This document shows positions 11,167 through 23,638 of a stretch of DNA of 64,000 nucleotides, one piece after another. The DNA comes from Paraphysomonas bandaiensis (lineage: Eukaryota; Chrysophyceae), in assembly GCA_965644295.1 (NCBI GenBank), contig CBFFRP010000181.1, positions 62,001 through 126,000 on the forward strand, given 5' to 3'. The position numbers were made by a program, and so were the translations under genes. The notes beneath the pieces were generated by a model. That model was not told where the DNA came from, did not search any database, and saw only the letters and a program-made list of their open reading frames with translations. Each line of letters begins with the position of its first letter. Position 1 is the stretch's first letter.

Positions 11167-11775
11167 GTTAACTTTCTTTTATAATAGGATATAATGTACA
11201 ACAACCAAGCCGTCTCCGTGTACGACTTTTAGATATGAGTTCTCGGAATCCTCGTGTGATTTTGCAATGTATACAATGTTGCATATAAAGATGCAACAAA
11301 TGATTTCAATAAAAAAAGTTTTTTATTTAATGAATTCTCACCACAGATAAGGGGGGAATATATTTAAGTCGTAATGTATGTATATGATTGTTTCAAGGGG
11401 TTCTGCATGGTCCATGAATATATATATGGATTTGACCATCATTACCACAATTGAGAAACTTCAAAGAACAGCCTGTCAAAGCAGACGTATCTTAAAGAGA
11501 CACTTTCAACAAATTCAGTTGCTTTGGAATTATGCCACTAAAATGTTATCTAGAAATTCCAATTGCTGTTTTTGTCTGTCTGGTCACTAAAAAACTACGA
11601 CTTCGATATATTCTTGCCCAAATATACCCGTTTTCTTCATTTTTAGCAGTTTATTCGAGCACCAGCAGGAGAGTTTTTACAGCGATTATGGAGCAGTATG
11701 TGGTAGATATGATATATATATATGGATATGGCGGATATATAATCATATAGCATCCATAGCATAATATAATAAACT
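11167..11775. promoter_or_regulatory. shared divergent spacer between eIF5 and TrkH genes
   Basis: 609 bp between outward-facing starts. An inverted repeat TGCAA...GTATAC...TTGCA lies about 100 bp upstream of the eIF5 start. No gene is seen. Promoter role inferred. Confidence 0.35.
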
Positions 11776-13884
11776 ATGTCCTCTGCACCAATCTCTCGCA
11801 TATCATTCTCTAATCGTAACACATCATGTGATGAATCTGAACCCCAATCATCCCCTCTCCATCCTCATCTAGAGAGAAAGACCACTCTATCTCCCAATCC
11901 ACGTACTAGTCGTGTATTATCTCGTGGAAGTATTTATGGAGGTAGAATCTCATATTTAGAGCCAAGGAAGGCTTCTGTAGCCTATCGTGGCAGTGTGATG
12001 GTTGCTATAGCAAGAGAGGCGGATAGTATTAAACAAGAGCTTCAACAGGGCTTCATAGGAAACAGAGTATTTCATATATCGTGGGCTGTATATTTTGTTG
12101 TTTTATCTCTTATTGGTGGATTCATTTTATGTACCTCTGACGACACTAGTTTTGTAGATTCACTATTCGATTCCACAAGTTGTGCTGTGAATAGTGGTCT
12201 TACTGCTGTGTCTGTGGCTGAACGGTCTAAAGCATCTTTTGTATGGATGGCAATCTTGATGCTTCTAGGATCTGGTCCGATTTTACTTCTCCCCACCATT
12301 CTCTTCCGTTGCTACAAACTGAAAAAGCACATACCCAAAATGCAAAGTGCTCTGGCATCTTTGGAGACGCCAGACAGTTCGAAACTCGTAATCCTAGATC
12401 ACTTGCTACTTTATGACGCGAGTATGGTGTCTGCCGTCGTTATCCTTCTTTATGTTTTGTTGTTTCTTCTACTCGGCACCCTTACTCTTACCCTTGCCTA
12501 TCAATTGTATGATATGGAACCAGCTCTTCGGAACCGAGGCTTCACCTTTTTCCAAATAGCTCTTTTTACTGCCGTATCTGCTTTTACCAACTCCGGTATT
12601 CTCCTTTCCCCTGATAGCTTATCGTATTACACTAATAACGCTGCGGTACTGATTATCTTGTCGATAATTATCACCGGTGGGAACGTTTTGCTCCCGGTTT
12701 TGCTAGGTCAGCTTTGCCAGTGTGTGCGCTGGATGAGCAGACACGTTTTAGGCCCCGCACATAGGTGGACCAATGCTCTCGACTACGTTCTCTTAAACCC
12801 ACGTCTCATTACAACACACATGTACTTTCACGGAGAGAATATGTATTTGTTCCAGTTCTTTTTGCTGAGTAACACTCTTATGACGATATTCTTTGCATGT
12901 GTGAGTGCTAATCGCGAAAAAATGATGCAGTACGGCTCCAACTCGGAGGTAGCTCTCTTGGGTCTCTTTCAGATTATCAATGCCCGGCACTCTGGATTTG
13001 CAGTGTTTAATTTTAGAGATTTAGGGTCTGATGTTTTATTCATGTATGCATTGGCAATGTTTCTAGTTCCGGTTCCATATATAGGCGTTCTCAGAGCTAC
13101 CAGTGCGTACACACTTTTGTCGTTGTTGTGTATGTGTGTGTACTTCGTTGTTGTTATGTAGCAATTTCCTTGCATCCACTCTGTAACAATGGTATGTGTG
13201 TTCTTAGGTCAGACTGCGAAAGTTGATGAGAGTGAAATGTTATTAGTGACTGTCATGAAGAAGATTGTGTTCCGCGTATGGTTTCTACGACTTCTCGTTA
13301 TTCTGGCGTTGGTTGTATGCGAGAATCACACGATAGAAGACAACCAAGAGGATGTACAGTTATGGTACATCATATTCGAAGTCATATCCGCTTACAGTAA
13401 GTATTCTTTCGCGCCTACTCATATATCTGGTAAAAATTTATTACTCTGTCTTTGAGTCTGCTAAATATTGGTATTCGTATTTCCGATCGTATGTACGTTA
13501 CCTACTTTGTGCTGCATAGAAGTGGCTCGGAATATAATCTTCTTCTATGATGAACGCCCTTTAATGCTTGTGTTAGGCTTAGTTGGCGTTAGCGTGTCTG
13601 CACCTGGCACAGAATACTCACTCTCAGGAAAATTTACGACATATGGTAAACTTTGTGTCGTACTTGCATTCCTAATTGGGAAGAATAGAGGACTGCCGGA
13701 ACTGTCAGATCCCGTTATAGACTTCACTTTCCCGGAACTTCGAAACGCGTTAGATCAGTATGACAAGCTGGCGAAAATCGGTGGTGCTATTGGAAATGAT
13801 AGAGCCATGTCTCCTATAGAATTGAAAATGATAGAAGAAAATGATGAGAATATTGAGAATGATGTTGGCAATGTAGATTTGTAA
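11776..13884 (+). CDS. TrkH/HKT-family potassium transporter
   Basis: Exons 11776..13102, 13208..13396 and 13577..13884 are phase-consistent and encode 607 residues. The protein has a basic Ser-rich cytosolic N-terminus (about 90 residues), then four membrane-pore-membrane repeats. The four filter segments are visible: TSCAVNSGLT, SAFTNSGI, NARHSGF and, across the last splice, SAYSLVGVS. Each has the filter Gly that in this superfamily goes with K+ selectivity. The last loop APGTEYSLSGKFTTYGKL and the RGLPE end match the typical Trk C-terminus, followed by an acidic tail. It should import K+ (or Na+/K+) at the plasma membrane. Introns are 105 and 180 nt. Divergently paired with eIF5. Confidence 0.92.
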
Positions 13885-14532
13885 TTGGGGAGTCATAATC
13901 GTTCCTCTCGTAATCGTGGTGAATAGTACCTACAAGCAAACGGAAAAATTTTGGCTTGTACGAAGTTGTACCACTATTTCTGATAATGTGTGTGCATTTA
14001 GAAATAGCTTTGTGTAAGTAATGCTCATAAAGACTACAGTTTAATTTGTTCTTTTTAGAGTAAATATAGTGGTTCTGACCGTTTGAATTGCATTGATTTA
14101 CGATTTGCTGATTCAAGTAAAAATATCTCCGTAGGTCCTAGGAAATAAATCTTTCATACTATGCAACTCATCAGTAATCTATTGATAGTCTTCACTTCAA
14201 TGTGCACAATTACAACACGCGTTCTTCTTACTTTTGGTGCGTAATATCGAAAATCGAGACTATTAGGATGTGTTCAACCACTCTAAGTCTTTTTGGTATT
14301 AGTGCTTAGTATATAAGTCGAAGTCAATGTATCACTACTCAATAATCAATTAAATTTAGGACATAGTCACAGTAGACTAAATTTAAAAGTCCATTTAGAG
14401 GGGGGAAAAGCCAATGACATATACATTAATAGCATTACTGTGACTACAAAAAAAGGTTTTCGACGAATCGCACCCCCCCCATAATATTGACACACCACGA
14501 ATACACAATTATTATTCGAATTATAAGAACTT
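13885..14532. other. convergent spacer, no gene seen
   Basis: 648 bp between two convergent stop codons; AT-rich with a C8 run near 14472. It likely holds both 3' untranslated regions. Confidence 0.5.
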
Positions 14533-16776
14533 TCAAGAGCGACGTAGCCGTGCATTCCACGGCTTGTCCGAGTAACCGCTATTGCTAAGGTCCCCATATA
14601 TCAACCTGGCTTGCGCTTTTGTCATAGCCGGCTTCTTTACCTGTTTCTCGTAGCTAGCAAATCGATCATACCCTTTCTTTGGACTGCTACTTCCATTCAA
14701 CTGTCTTCGTTCTTGACTACTACTCCTACGAGTAGTATTACGCCCACTATGGCTGCTTCTATTCAAACCACTCGTTTCGTGCCCTCGATCATCCGACGGG
14801 CCAATAACACTAGGATAATTTCGATTCCGTTTCATCGCAGCCTGTTGCTCTCTTATCCTCCTGCGGTGATATATATCTTCTTCAACAGCCCTTGCATCCG
14901 ATATGCGATCACTATGATCACTTCGCCTACGGGGACTGAGTAGGGCATCTTCTAGAGTTATCTCTGACGGAGCATTGTCATCTTCCAGACTACCTTCATC
15001 GGCACTCTTTCTACGAGCACGAAGAGAAGTACCTACAACTGTCTCGCGATTGTGGCGGTGGCTGTAACCTTGCACACGGGATTCGTTCACCGCTGCGACA
15101 TGCTTGTCCCAAAGGCGGACATAGCCATTAGGAGTAGACTGTAGCGGCTCGCCTATAGACGATTTAGCGCGCTCTTTTCTAGTGTCACGCTGTCTATCAT
15201 CAGCAGCTCCATGCTCACGAGAAGCACTGCCTGTATCCAGAGACTGGTGTACTACCCGACCATTCCGTCGATGAGACGGTTCTGACAGATAGCTAGCATT
15301 GCGTGATTGCTTTTCAATGGATCTATTCGCAAAGTCAGTTCGTTGGGAATGCTTCGGAGCAGAATGTGTGCGCACGCCGCTCTTCGTTAGATCTTTATGA
15401 TAGGTGCCCGTTCTACTTCGAAGAGGAGAGTGAGACGCAGCTTGTCGTCTAATAGTGGGCTCTACACGAGTTGGGCTAATTTTATTCCTACTACTCTGCG
15501 TGGGCTCCATCAGGGATGATGCACGGCGAGTATAAACTCTTTTCCGCCCCCGCTCGCTCGTGCCACCGTTCTCCTGATTCACAGTAGTATTACCACGGTG
15601 TTCATCAATAGCTGTTGGTGGCTTCAGACCGGTGCGAATTCCATGTGAAGGAGATCGGATGGGAGAACGGCTGGCACGTAGAAGAACATCTGCAGCGGCT
15701 TTGGCCATCGCTGCCCGATGCTCACTGTCCCTGAGCAGAGAGAGTATATAAGACTCATGTAATCATTCAGAACACAGTGAAAAAGCTGGTGCGGTAATAC
15801 ATTCATATCCATAGTGTTCAAAATAAAAAAGCGATACACTTTAATTTGCACCAAGACAAGATCAAATGTAATATACAAGATTAATGGTAATAAACTGTTG
15901 TCTAAAAGAAATAAGTGAACACTCCTCATATGATATGGCGCGTACCGTTGAGCATCGATATCACCTTCCCTTGAGTAACTAGTATAATGGACCCTATCCT
16001 TGACAAGGTAATCAGTTTGAATTGGCGGGGCAGAGTGGTATGATCGGTCGGTGAGCTGATTGCTAGAGTGGGTAATAATATCATACGCCGCAGACACTGC
16101 TGCGAAAGGAACGTAAATAGTATGTATTACATGAAGTAGCAAATCGAAACTATCATGGCAGCAGCACAATATATGTATAACATATGGAAATACATTGTAA
16201 TCGGATGCAATGTATGAAATAGTGCCAATACGTACATATAGCTTCCCGCTTAGTGCCAACTGGGTCAGGTACCACTGATCGATCAGGTTCTCTATAACGT
16301 GGCTTCTCCGCAACAGTCACACCCATGCCCACGACTGGCTCTTTATAGCGAGGTTTCTCCACAACAGTCATACCCTTGCCCATAGCAAATCGTACCCATC
16401 GATGAAACGCCCTTGCCTCAGCTTTAACGATCTGGCACCGGAACACCCACATGCAAGTCATAGTCGCCGCCCGAACATTCTCATTCAAGAGTAAATGGAG
16501 AGGCAAATCAATTGACCCTTTATCATGTTGTTGCTTACGAAGCTGAAATCAATAACAAATATTAGATAATACTGTGATGATAATAGAGGCTATACATACA
16601 GCTGATTTCAGACTCTGTATTTCAGCAATTAATGTGTGTTTCTCCTTATAAGCTCTGTGTATATATCTCATTGAATCCCTTATAATCAGAGGAGTATATG
16701 ATTACCTCTGTAATTGTGAACTTAATCCACTATGTCGCTGATCTGATTTTTGTGTATCATTATCACTATTGTCCAT
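14533..16776 (-). CDS. unknown coiled-coil, Arg/Ser-rich protein
   Basis: Rebuilt as five exons: 16776..16706, 16678..16600, 16542..16236, 16099..15946 and 15730..14533 (602 residues). All junctions keep frame. I do not recognise a family. Residues about 15-65 form a probable coiled coil (QLQRDSMRYIHRAYKEKHTL, then LRKQQHDK). Next comes a Trp/Arg segment (AFHRWVRFAMGKGM) and a tandem repeat, TVVEKPRYKEP then TVAEKPRYREP. The long last exon is basic and Arg/Ser-rich with many potential phosphosites, ending in a conserved-looking KPAMTKAQARLIYGDL block. The first intron would be only 27 nt (16705..16679). If that intron is wrong, translation would start at 16671 instead. A structural or RNA-associated role is a guess only. 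Divergent from the ion-channel gene. Confidence 0.6.
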
Positions 16777-17479
16777 TGCTATCATATATATATATATGGA
16801 ATAGTAATATACAGATATATGCTCACTGTATTAATTAATATCAGTTATTTACTTATCATTGCATGCAGTTGGCATTCATTTGAATATTGTTTTCATATCA
16901 GGTACTCATGGTTTCCACTGTTCTTATATCTGTTAATAATAATGACCTGTGAAGCCTCATATATAAGTGACAGCGGAGCTATTCATTGCAAACTACAGTC
17001 CAAAAATACATCGCCAATATAGCAGAGTTTTTTTCAACCTTCACGCACACACATCTAGACATACACATATGGACATCAGGATATGATACGTACTGTATGT
17101 CAAAAAACTACAAAGCATCACATACATCCAAGTTCTTCATCATATATTCCCACGTCAGGAGCAGCAAAGACTACTCTACATACGACTTTTATGTTTACTA
17201 TGTATATCATAGTAGAAAGATGAAACGAAGTAAACTGGATTGTGTACGACAAAATCAGTATGAATTGGACAAGAATTATATGATACATACATACATATGA
17301 CATGTACATAAAAGTCATACTAGAATAATCATGAAACTACGAAATTTTGTAGAGTGATATCTATTATTTGTTGCCATATCAAGCGAGAACTGATGTGGAT
17401 TCATATAAGCTGATAGTATATATAATATGATGCTGTTGTAGTGGTGTACATTTTAACATAATACTCACATTATTTAGTC
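16777..17479. promoter_or_regulatory. shared divergent spacer upstream of channel and coiled-coil genes
   Basis: 703 bp, AT-rich, between outward-facing starts. No protein-coding segment convinces me. Dinucleotide TA runs occur near 16785-16797. Confidence 0.3.
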
Positions 17480-20400
17480 ATGCCAGTGGCTAAACATCGA
17501 GCCGATCTAGCTGAGCTCATATCCATTGCAGCCGTGCAAAGGAAACGTTTAAATCATAGGCAAAGACGGCATCATAGCTTGTTTACAACAAGGCGAGAAT
17601 CTCAGCCTCGTATCCGAAAATTCTCAAAATCCATAAAACAGAGATTAGAGAATGTTATTAAAAATGTTTCCCGTCAGGAATGCTCAACTGTACTTGAGGA
17701 AAGTGTGAGTGATTTTGAACAGGAAGATAATCTGCCAGAGAAGGAAACACAGCCTAACGGAAGTAGAAAACAGCAGCGTCAACTGGCACTGCGTTTATCG
17801 AGTCAAATACATTGGTTTCTGGAATTACCTTTGGTTCGATTTTCTCGTCTATTTGTCATTTTCATGGCATTTTTTACACTCTCCTACGAAGCATCTAATG
17901 GAATATCAAGTTTCATGGATAATGCAGTAGTTGAAGCCGATATTGTTATCGACAGCTATTTTATAATGGAAGGCGTTCTCAAGCTGCTTGCCCTCTATGC
18001 CCATCTAGATATGCACAAAGTGTTTCGTCAGAAAGTGGGGGTGATATTATTCCTTCGGCGGTCGGGAATAATCGATATCATAATAGCTTCTTGTAGCGTG
18101 ATATTTGCACGGAATAGGGTAGGCGATTGGTTTCGACTGGTGCGGATTCTTCTGATTTCTTCGTTTGCTTTGGAGGAAATGCCACATTTAGAAGTCCTGC
18201 TAGTAAGTGGCTATAAATTATGTTTTAGTTCGTAGTGGTCTTGATTGAGATCATTCATGTTTGCTCTGTGTGATCTCCTTGTGATATGCTGCGTATATGT
18301 GATCAGATGTTTGTAAGATTCTAATTGTGTTGAATGTATAGAGTGGTATATCATTTGGAATGAGGTCAATCGTGTCCACATGGCTGCTGTTGTCCCTAGT
18401 GTTTCTAGTGTTTGCGTCGTGCGCCTTGACGGTGTTCGAAGATAATGACCCTTTCCATTTCGGGTCCATCGCTCTCAGCATGTGGACATTCTTTGAGCTG
18501 GCAACCTTAGATGTAGGTACTGATGAGTGCTATACCTGTTATATTTATTGGTTTTGTAGAACTGGAGTCGCGTGATGTATATAAACATGTACGGTTGCGA
18601 TTCGTACCCCTCTGACTACACAGCACCTGATAATTCTACTGCCACAACTGAGCGGCACCGTTATGGGAAAATGATATTACCCGTATGTGACAAACCAGAA
18701 GCCCAACCAATTGCGGCGACGGTTATTTTTGTCACTTTTATTATTCTCTGTGGCTTGATATTGATCAATCTGACGATTGCAGCAGTGACAGCCGGTATTA
18801 ACGACAGATTAGATGAACTACGTAAAGAAGATCTCATGCGCGAGCTCAGTGCTGTGGGGCCCCTGGATGCATCCGATGACAAGAGTGGTAAAAATTTAAT
18901 TACTGATCCTGATATGCTTCTGCTTTTGATGCAGCAGGTATGAATTCTGTGAGATGGTTTAACTGCTTGTTCATTGCTGAAAGTCGGTGTGTTTGAATTG
19001 TTGTGTATTTGTGTTTCTACACTGCCGAAAATTTCATAATGAACATCTGGTAGGTATGGAAAGAGCATGACGATCATGCTAGAAAGCAAGCTCGTGCACA
19101 GCATGAAGGAGAGGGGAATTCTCGTGGCATTAGGCAAACTGTTCAGGACCGTTTTACACTGAGCTCTGATGCGAATAACCGCAATAGCTTTTTTTATGTA
19201 TCAACGGCTTTAAAGTGTACGGATATGAGACAGCAAAGTGTATTTATGCGAGATCTGACTGGATATTATCTATATAAGTACGTTGCTGCGACCTTAGTGA
19301 CATTTTCTGCTCTAGTAGAATTATGGTCTCTTCAGCATCCTGAAAGTAGATACACTGCAGACTATGTTCAACTGGTTCTTCAGTTTTTGTTTTCCTTTGA
19401 TTTGTACTGCAAAACAATTGCTTCATATCCAGCTTTCGCAACCTACTACAGGAATCGATGGAACGTCTTTGATACAGCTATAGTCATCGTAACTTGGGTT
19501 CCGGTGTTTACAATAGGAATGAAAGGGAAGGGTGTAAAATACATAGGTAGGGTGATGTACTACATCATGTGTTTGGCAAATATTTTCTGTCGTATATTTG
19601 TCGTAGCGCTTATTTATATATGAACATATATCTACAGTCAGTTTCATATAAGATATTTACTTTTCTTTTAACTATGATTCAGGGTTATTCCGCGTTCTGA
19701 GGATTCTCCGCCTACTTAAAATGCTTACGTGGATCCCGGAGTTAAATGTTATCTTGCATTCGATTGCCTCTTCTGCTCGAGCTCTCGTATACGTTATTAT
19801 GCTTATGTTTGCGTTCTTTTATCACTTTGCTGTTGCGGGCATTTTCCTTTTCGAGGATAATGACCCACAGCATTTTGGATCACTGTTTAAAGCTTTTGTT
19901 ACACTCTTTCAGGTGAGATTTAGTATAACGTGACAGAAATACAACCCCCACTGTACTGAGTGAATAAAATATTTTTTGTAGTGCTCCTCTTTGGATGACT
20001 GGTCAGAGGTTGCCCGGACGAATATGTATGGGTGTGATCTCTATGGATATGATACTGGGGAAGACTACTATGACTCTCAGTGTGTTAATCCTGTGGGGCT
20101 GGGATGGATCGCCGCGTGGTAATAAACATAAGTAGTTGCATACCCACAGCTTCTTTTATATACGTCAGATTTCTTTTAATCTTTCACCTACTTCTATATA
20201 GCTTACATGACATTCGTTGACAGGTACTTTATTCTGATTGTGATCATCGGGGTAATGGTGCTTCTTTCCTTGTTTGTTGGTATCATTATAACGTCCATGG
20301 AACTTCTCAAAGAAGGCATCAAAGAAGAAAAAGAAGTGTGGGCAAAAGTCAAAGTTAAACAGAAACAATACAACATGAGAGATACGACTATAAAGAATCT

Positions 20401-21611
20401 GTTGGAAATATTTGATTTGATTGATGTTGGCGAAAATGGGAAACTGACGGTAATAGCCCCGCTAATACTGAATAGTTTTGTCGTTATGTTGAGCTTTGTA
20501 TATGATCGATGGTGTGCTTCGTTGCTTTGTTCTAATATATTTGTTTAGCTTAACGAGCTGAAACCAGTGCTGGAAATTGTGGCGCTTTCTGAATCCAATC
20601 AATTTTCTCTGTTTATGATGGTGAGGATCCTATGTATTTGGTATATAGCATCAAGGGTTTTATTCCTCCAAATATTGAATATTATTAGTTACACCAACCC
20701 CTAAGCATCTGTTGTAGGTGGATAATGATTCGTCGGGCCAGATAGATTTCAGTGAATTTTTAGAGCTGATACATCTTGTGGGAAAGGCGTATAAGGCAAA
20801 TAATGCGAAGCGACTAAAGAAAGGAAAACTTCTCCCTCATGAACTGAAAAGTAAAATAAAACATGCTCATAACCAAAGCAGTGGTAGTGTATTGGAAAAA
20901 CTGTTTCAATTTGGTAGCTCGAACGCGCGGAGCGGAACTAGTTCCAAAAGCATAGTCGGGAGTGCAAATTCCCAAGTTGTGCCTGCAGAAATGTTAGCGA
21001 ATGAAGTTAGTGATGACAATGATGACGAGTCGTTAGTTGAGTTCGTTCCAATCGGTGAAAATATTGACGGTGAAGAATTCTTGAGTATGTGTCGAAAGGA
21101 TTCCGATTATTCAAGCAAATATTCCGACAGTCAGAAGGAGCACAAAAGTGATGACGGCACTAAGGGTGCTAAAGTTGTTAGTGAGAATGAATTAGGAATG
21201 TCGTTTTATCAAAAAGAACTGGGCAGCGAGATTGCTTCTATTGTCAAAACGACCAAAGACAGCGATGACGAGTGCCAGTCGCTCAAGCAAAGTGACTTAA
21301 CAGATGTTAGAAACTTTTCTGTCTCGTCGATGTCCTCTTTGTTACCCTCTCGAAAAAGCGGTGGAAATGGTGTGAATGTGTACACTCGCATAGTAGAAGA
21401 TCCACAAGATGAACAGCCCCTTGCTACTGATGTCTCAGTGAATCATGGGGTTGATGACGGAAAACACAAATCTATTGTGTATAGTTATAAGGATGATGCG
21501 AGCTCTAATGTAGGAAGCAGTACAGAATTATCACCTCAACAGAAAGAATTGAAAGCTATACACGAGAATCCTGACCCTGATAGCATCAGTGAACGAGAAG
21601 CAAAGTCATAA
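17480..21611 (+). CDS. two-domain voltage-gated cation channel with EF-hands
   Basis: Nine phase-consistent exons: 17480..18202, 18342..18512, 18560..18937, 19054..19546, 19683..19912, 19982..20118, 20224..20449, 20549..20620 and 20718..21611 (1107 residues). After a basic N-terminus come two six-segment channel domains. Domain I has a weak S4 (WFRLVRILLI) and pore motif TLDNWS. Domain II has a full S4 (GLFRVLRILRLLKML) and pore motif SLDDWSEV. Both pores resemble the TLESW filter of bacterial NaChBac channels, with Asp in place of Glu. After the domain II S6 are two EF-hand loops, DVGENGKLTLNE and DNDSSGQIDFSE, implying Ca2+ feedback. The last exon is a long acidic/Ser-rich tail. A functional channel would be a dimer. 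Na+ or Ca2+ selectivity cannot be read directly. It differs from animal two-pore channels, which carry other filters and lack a C-terminal EF pair of this kind. Confidence 0.88.
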
Positions 21612-22634
21612 CACATATAGAATGCCATGAAGCTTGGAGCTCACCACTGTGAATATCGCTTGTATTATGTCTTATCCTCGTTTAAATTTTAGATTCTATC
21701 GTGTTTGATTAATCTGAACTCATCTGTTACTCGTCCATTAAGTAAATATTTGTGTTTAGTATGGTAATGATGTCCAATCTCAATAGATAGGGCTTTCAGT
21801 ATGAGGACCTTTCGTATCAGGAGATATCAATGTAGAGCACGGTGTATTACTATAATATCAAGAGTTGTTGACCGTGTTCGAGGTTTGATTGATATCACCA
21901 ATGTTGACATTTAAAGTAGGGCTACTATAGGCTATGTTATGGCCATTAGCATCCTATTTACGAACTACCAACGATATTTACACCACACGTAAACAGTTTG
22001 AGCATCTCAGTATTCAACATGAAAAAGCATTACTATGATTTCATTCGATAATTTGGTGTTTTGCTGCTTGAGAGCAATTAAAAACTGTAGTTCTAAAGTA
22101 TTTGAAGTACGACCGTAACTTGAATAATACAGTTGTGAGTTGTGAATAACAGTATTACATGAACTAATGCCATGATAGTAATAATCATAGTAGTGAAACG
22201 GAAATATATTGACCTATAATAAGGTCGTGATATATCTAAGATTGCATGTAAATGATTGGTATTTGAGACAACATACATACATACTATGATACTATGGCGA
22301 TTGACAAAGAATTGATCGTAATTTTACTATATGTTTATATTTTACCCTCAACAAAGTCAGACTCGCATCTTTTCGTTGTGTTCTAGGGGATAAGTACCGG
22401 AGATATTTCTCCGGAAAACTAACGTGAATCGTATAGATATAGTTAGCAGATATTATTCTGCCCACTCATTGCTAAATACTTGTGAATAAGTGTCACTTGT
22501 ATAGAGCTTTGGGCCTTGACGAATAAACAAGCATCCGGGAATGGGCCCACCTCAAGGGCATCCGGGGTATTGGGATGTCTACTGAATCAAGCATTCGGGA
22601 TGTTACCTTAAGGACAGATAGCAAAAGAGGTTGA
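21612..22634. other. gene-free spacer with short CATCCGGG-type repeats
   Basis: No gene seen. At 22530-22600 three imperfect copies of AAGCATCCGGGA/GGGCATCCGGGG/AAGCATTCGGGA occur just before the dispersed repeat. Confidence 0.4.
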
Positions 22635-22765
22635 ACCTTGGTGCTTGCGGTGACGCACAAGCAGCTTTCGTAGCGTAAATCAGTAGGATATCAGAGCTAA
22701 GCACTAGTCAGTAAAATTGTTTTGCTACATTAACTCTTACACGCCTATTGCTAATAACCAGACAT
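22635..22765 (+). repeat. dispersed repeat copy (shared with 40823-40983)
   Basis: It begins ACCTTGGTGCTTGCGG, followed by GACGCACAAGCAGCTT, and ends ACGCCTATTGCTAATAA. The same order of blocks occurs at 40823-40983, with a 37-bp longer middle. The first block can fold (GCTTG...CAAGC), and a C/T change between copies falls in the loop. Confidence 0.75.
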
Positions 22766-23283
22766 TCACTTCTATTTATATTTTTTATAACAACAGCATC
22801 AATAAAATATACATTTCACTGAAGTTAACTTTGCTCTACACGTAAACCTGAATCATGCTTTGTTGAATGCAATGCACTTTCAAGTAAGAAATTATAATTA
22901 TTAATCTAAATACTACACTACATGTTCATGTAACATTTGGTGAACACCTGTTCATAGCAACATCTGTTTATCATATGTTCACCAGTCACTCCTATATCTT
23001 ATATAGTCAGTAACTGAGTTTAATTTCTTTGTAATCATAATCACCCGTTACACATATGAGTTGACTTCACCTGTTACAGACTATTAACTCGCTTCAATTG
23101 CACAATATATATCGCATCAAAATGCAGAACTCAGTATATACAAAAAGTCACTGATAATGTGTAGTAACTGTTAAAGATAATACTTGTAGACGAAATATTG
23201 ATGTTGGTGAGTGATGCGTTGCCACAATCATATTGCTACGACATCACTATCTCTCCTAGTACAATTCAGCGAGTACTGTACCT
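22766..23283. other. gene-free AT-rich spacer
   Basis: No coding, RNA or further repeat feature recognised. Confidence 0.4.
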
Positions 23284-23394
23284 CAGATCCTGGTTCCTGG
23301 TTCATAAAGGCATTAATGGTGGTCCAGTTTCCGGCAATTATAATGGCCATTAATGCCATGATTACCATTAACGGTTACCAGTTACCAGGCCCTG
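23284..23394. mobile_element. short degenerate hAT-like MITE relic
   Basis: 111 bp with imperfect inverted ends: left CAGATCCTGGTTCCTGGTTC, right (reverse complement) CAGGGCCTGGTAACTGGTAA. Both are followed by TTAATGG/CCATTA motifs like those in the 8144-8935 element. No intact 8-bp flanking duplication remains. Confidence 0.55.
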
Positions 23395-23638
23395 CTACTT
23401 AATGCCAGCTACTGATATTAACTAGAAAATATGAGAGACATAAGATTGTAGAAAACGATCCATGACATGAAACTAGCACATTGTCTTATCATCATATATA
23501 TATTCAGTGTTATTTTGAGGTCAGTAAAAATTTGAATACATTTGTGGAATATGCTTGAAATATTCAACTGGCTATATATAAAAAATACCAACCGCAAATT
23601 AATACTTTTCATGTCATTTAAGTTCATTCCAATGTGTT

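Noticed and set aside
15735-16313. Long minus-strand open frame with hydrophobic stretches as a separate membrane protein
   Set aside because: Only 16099..15946 fits as an exon; the hydrophobic parts are AT-rich intron sequence.
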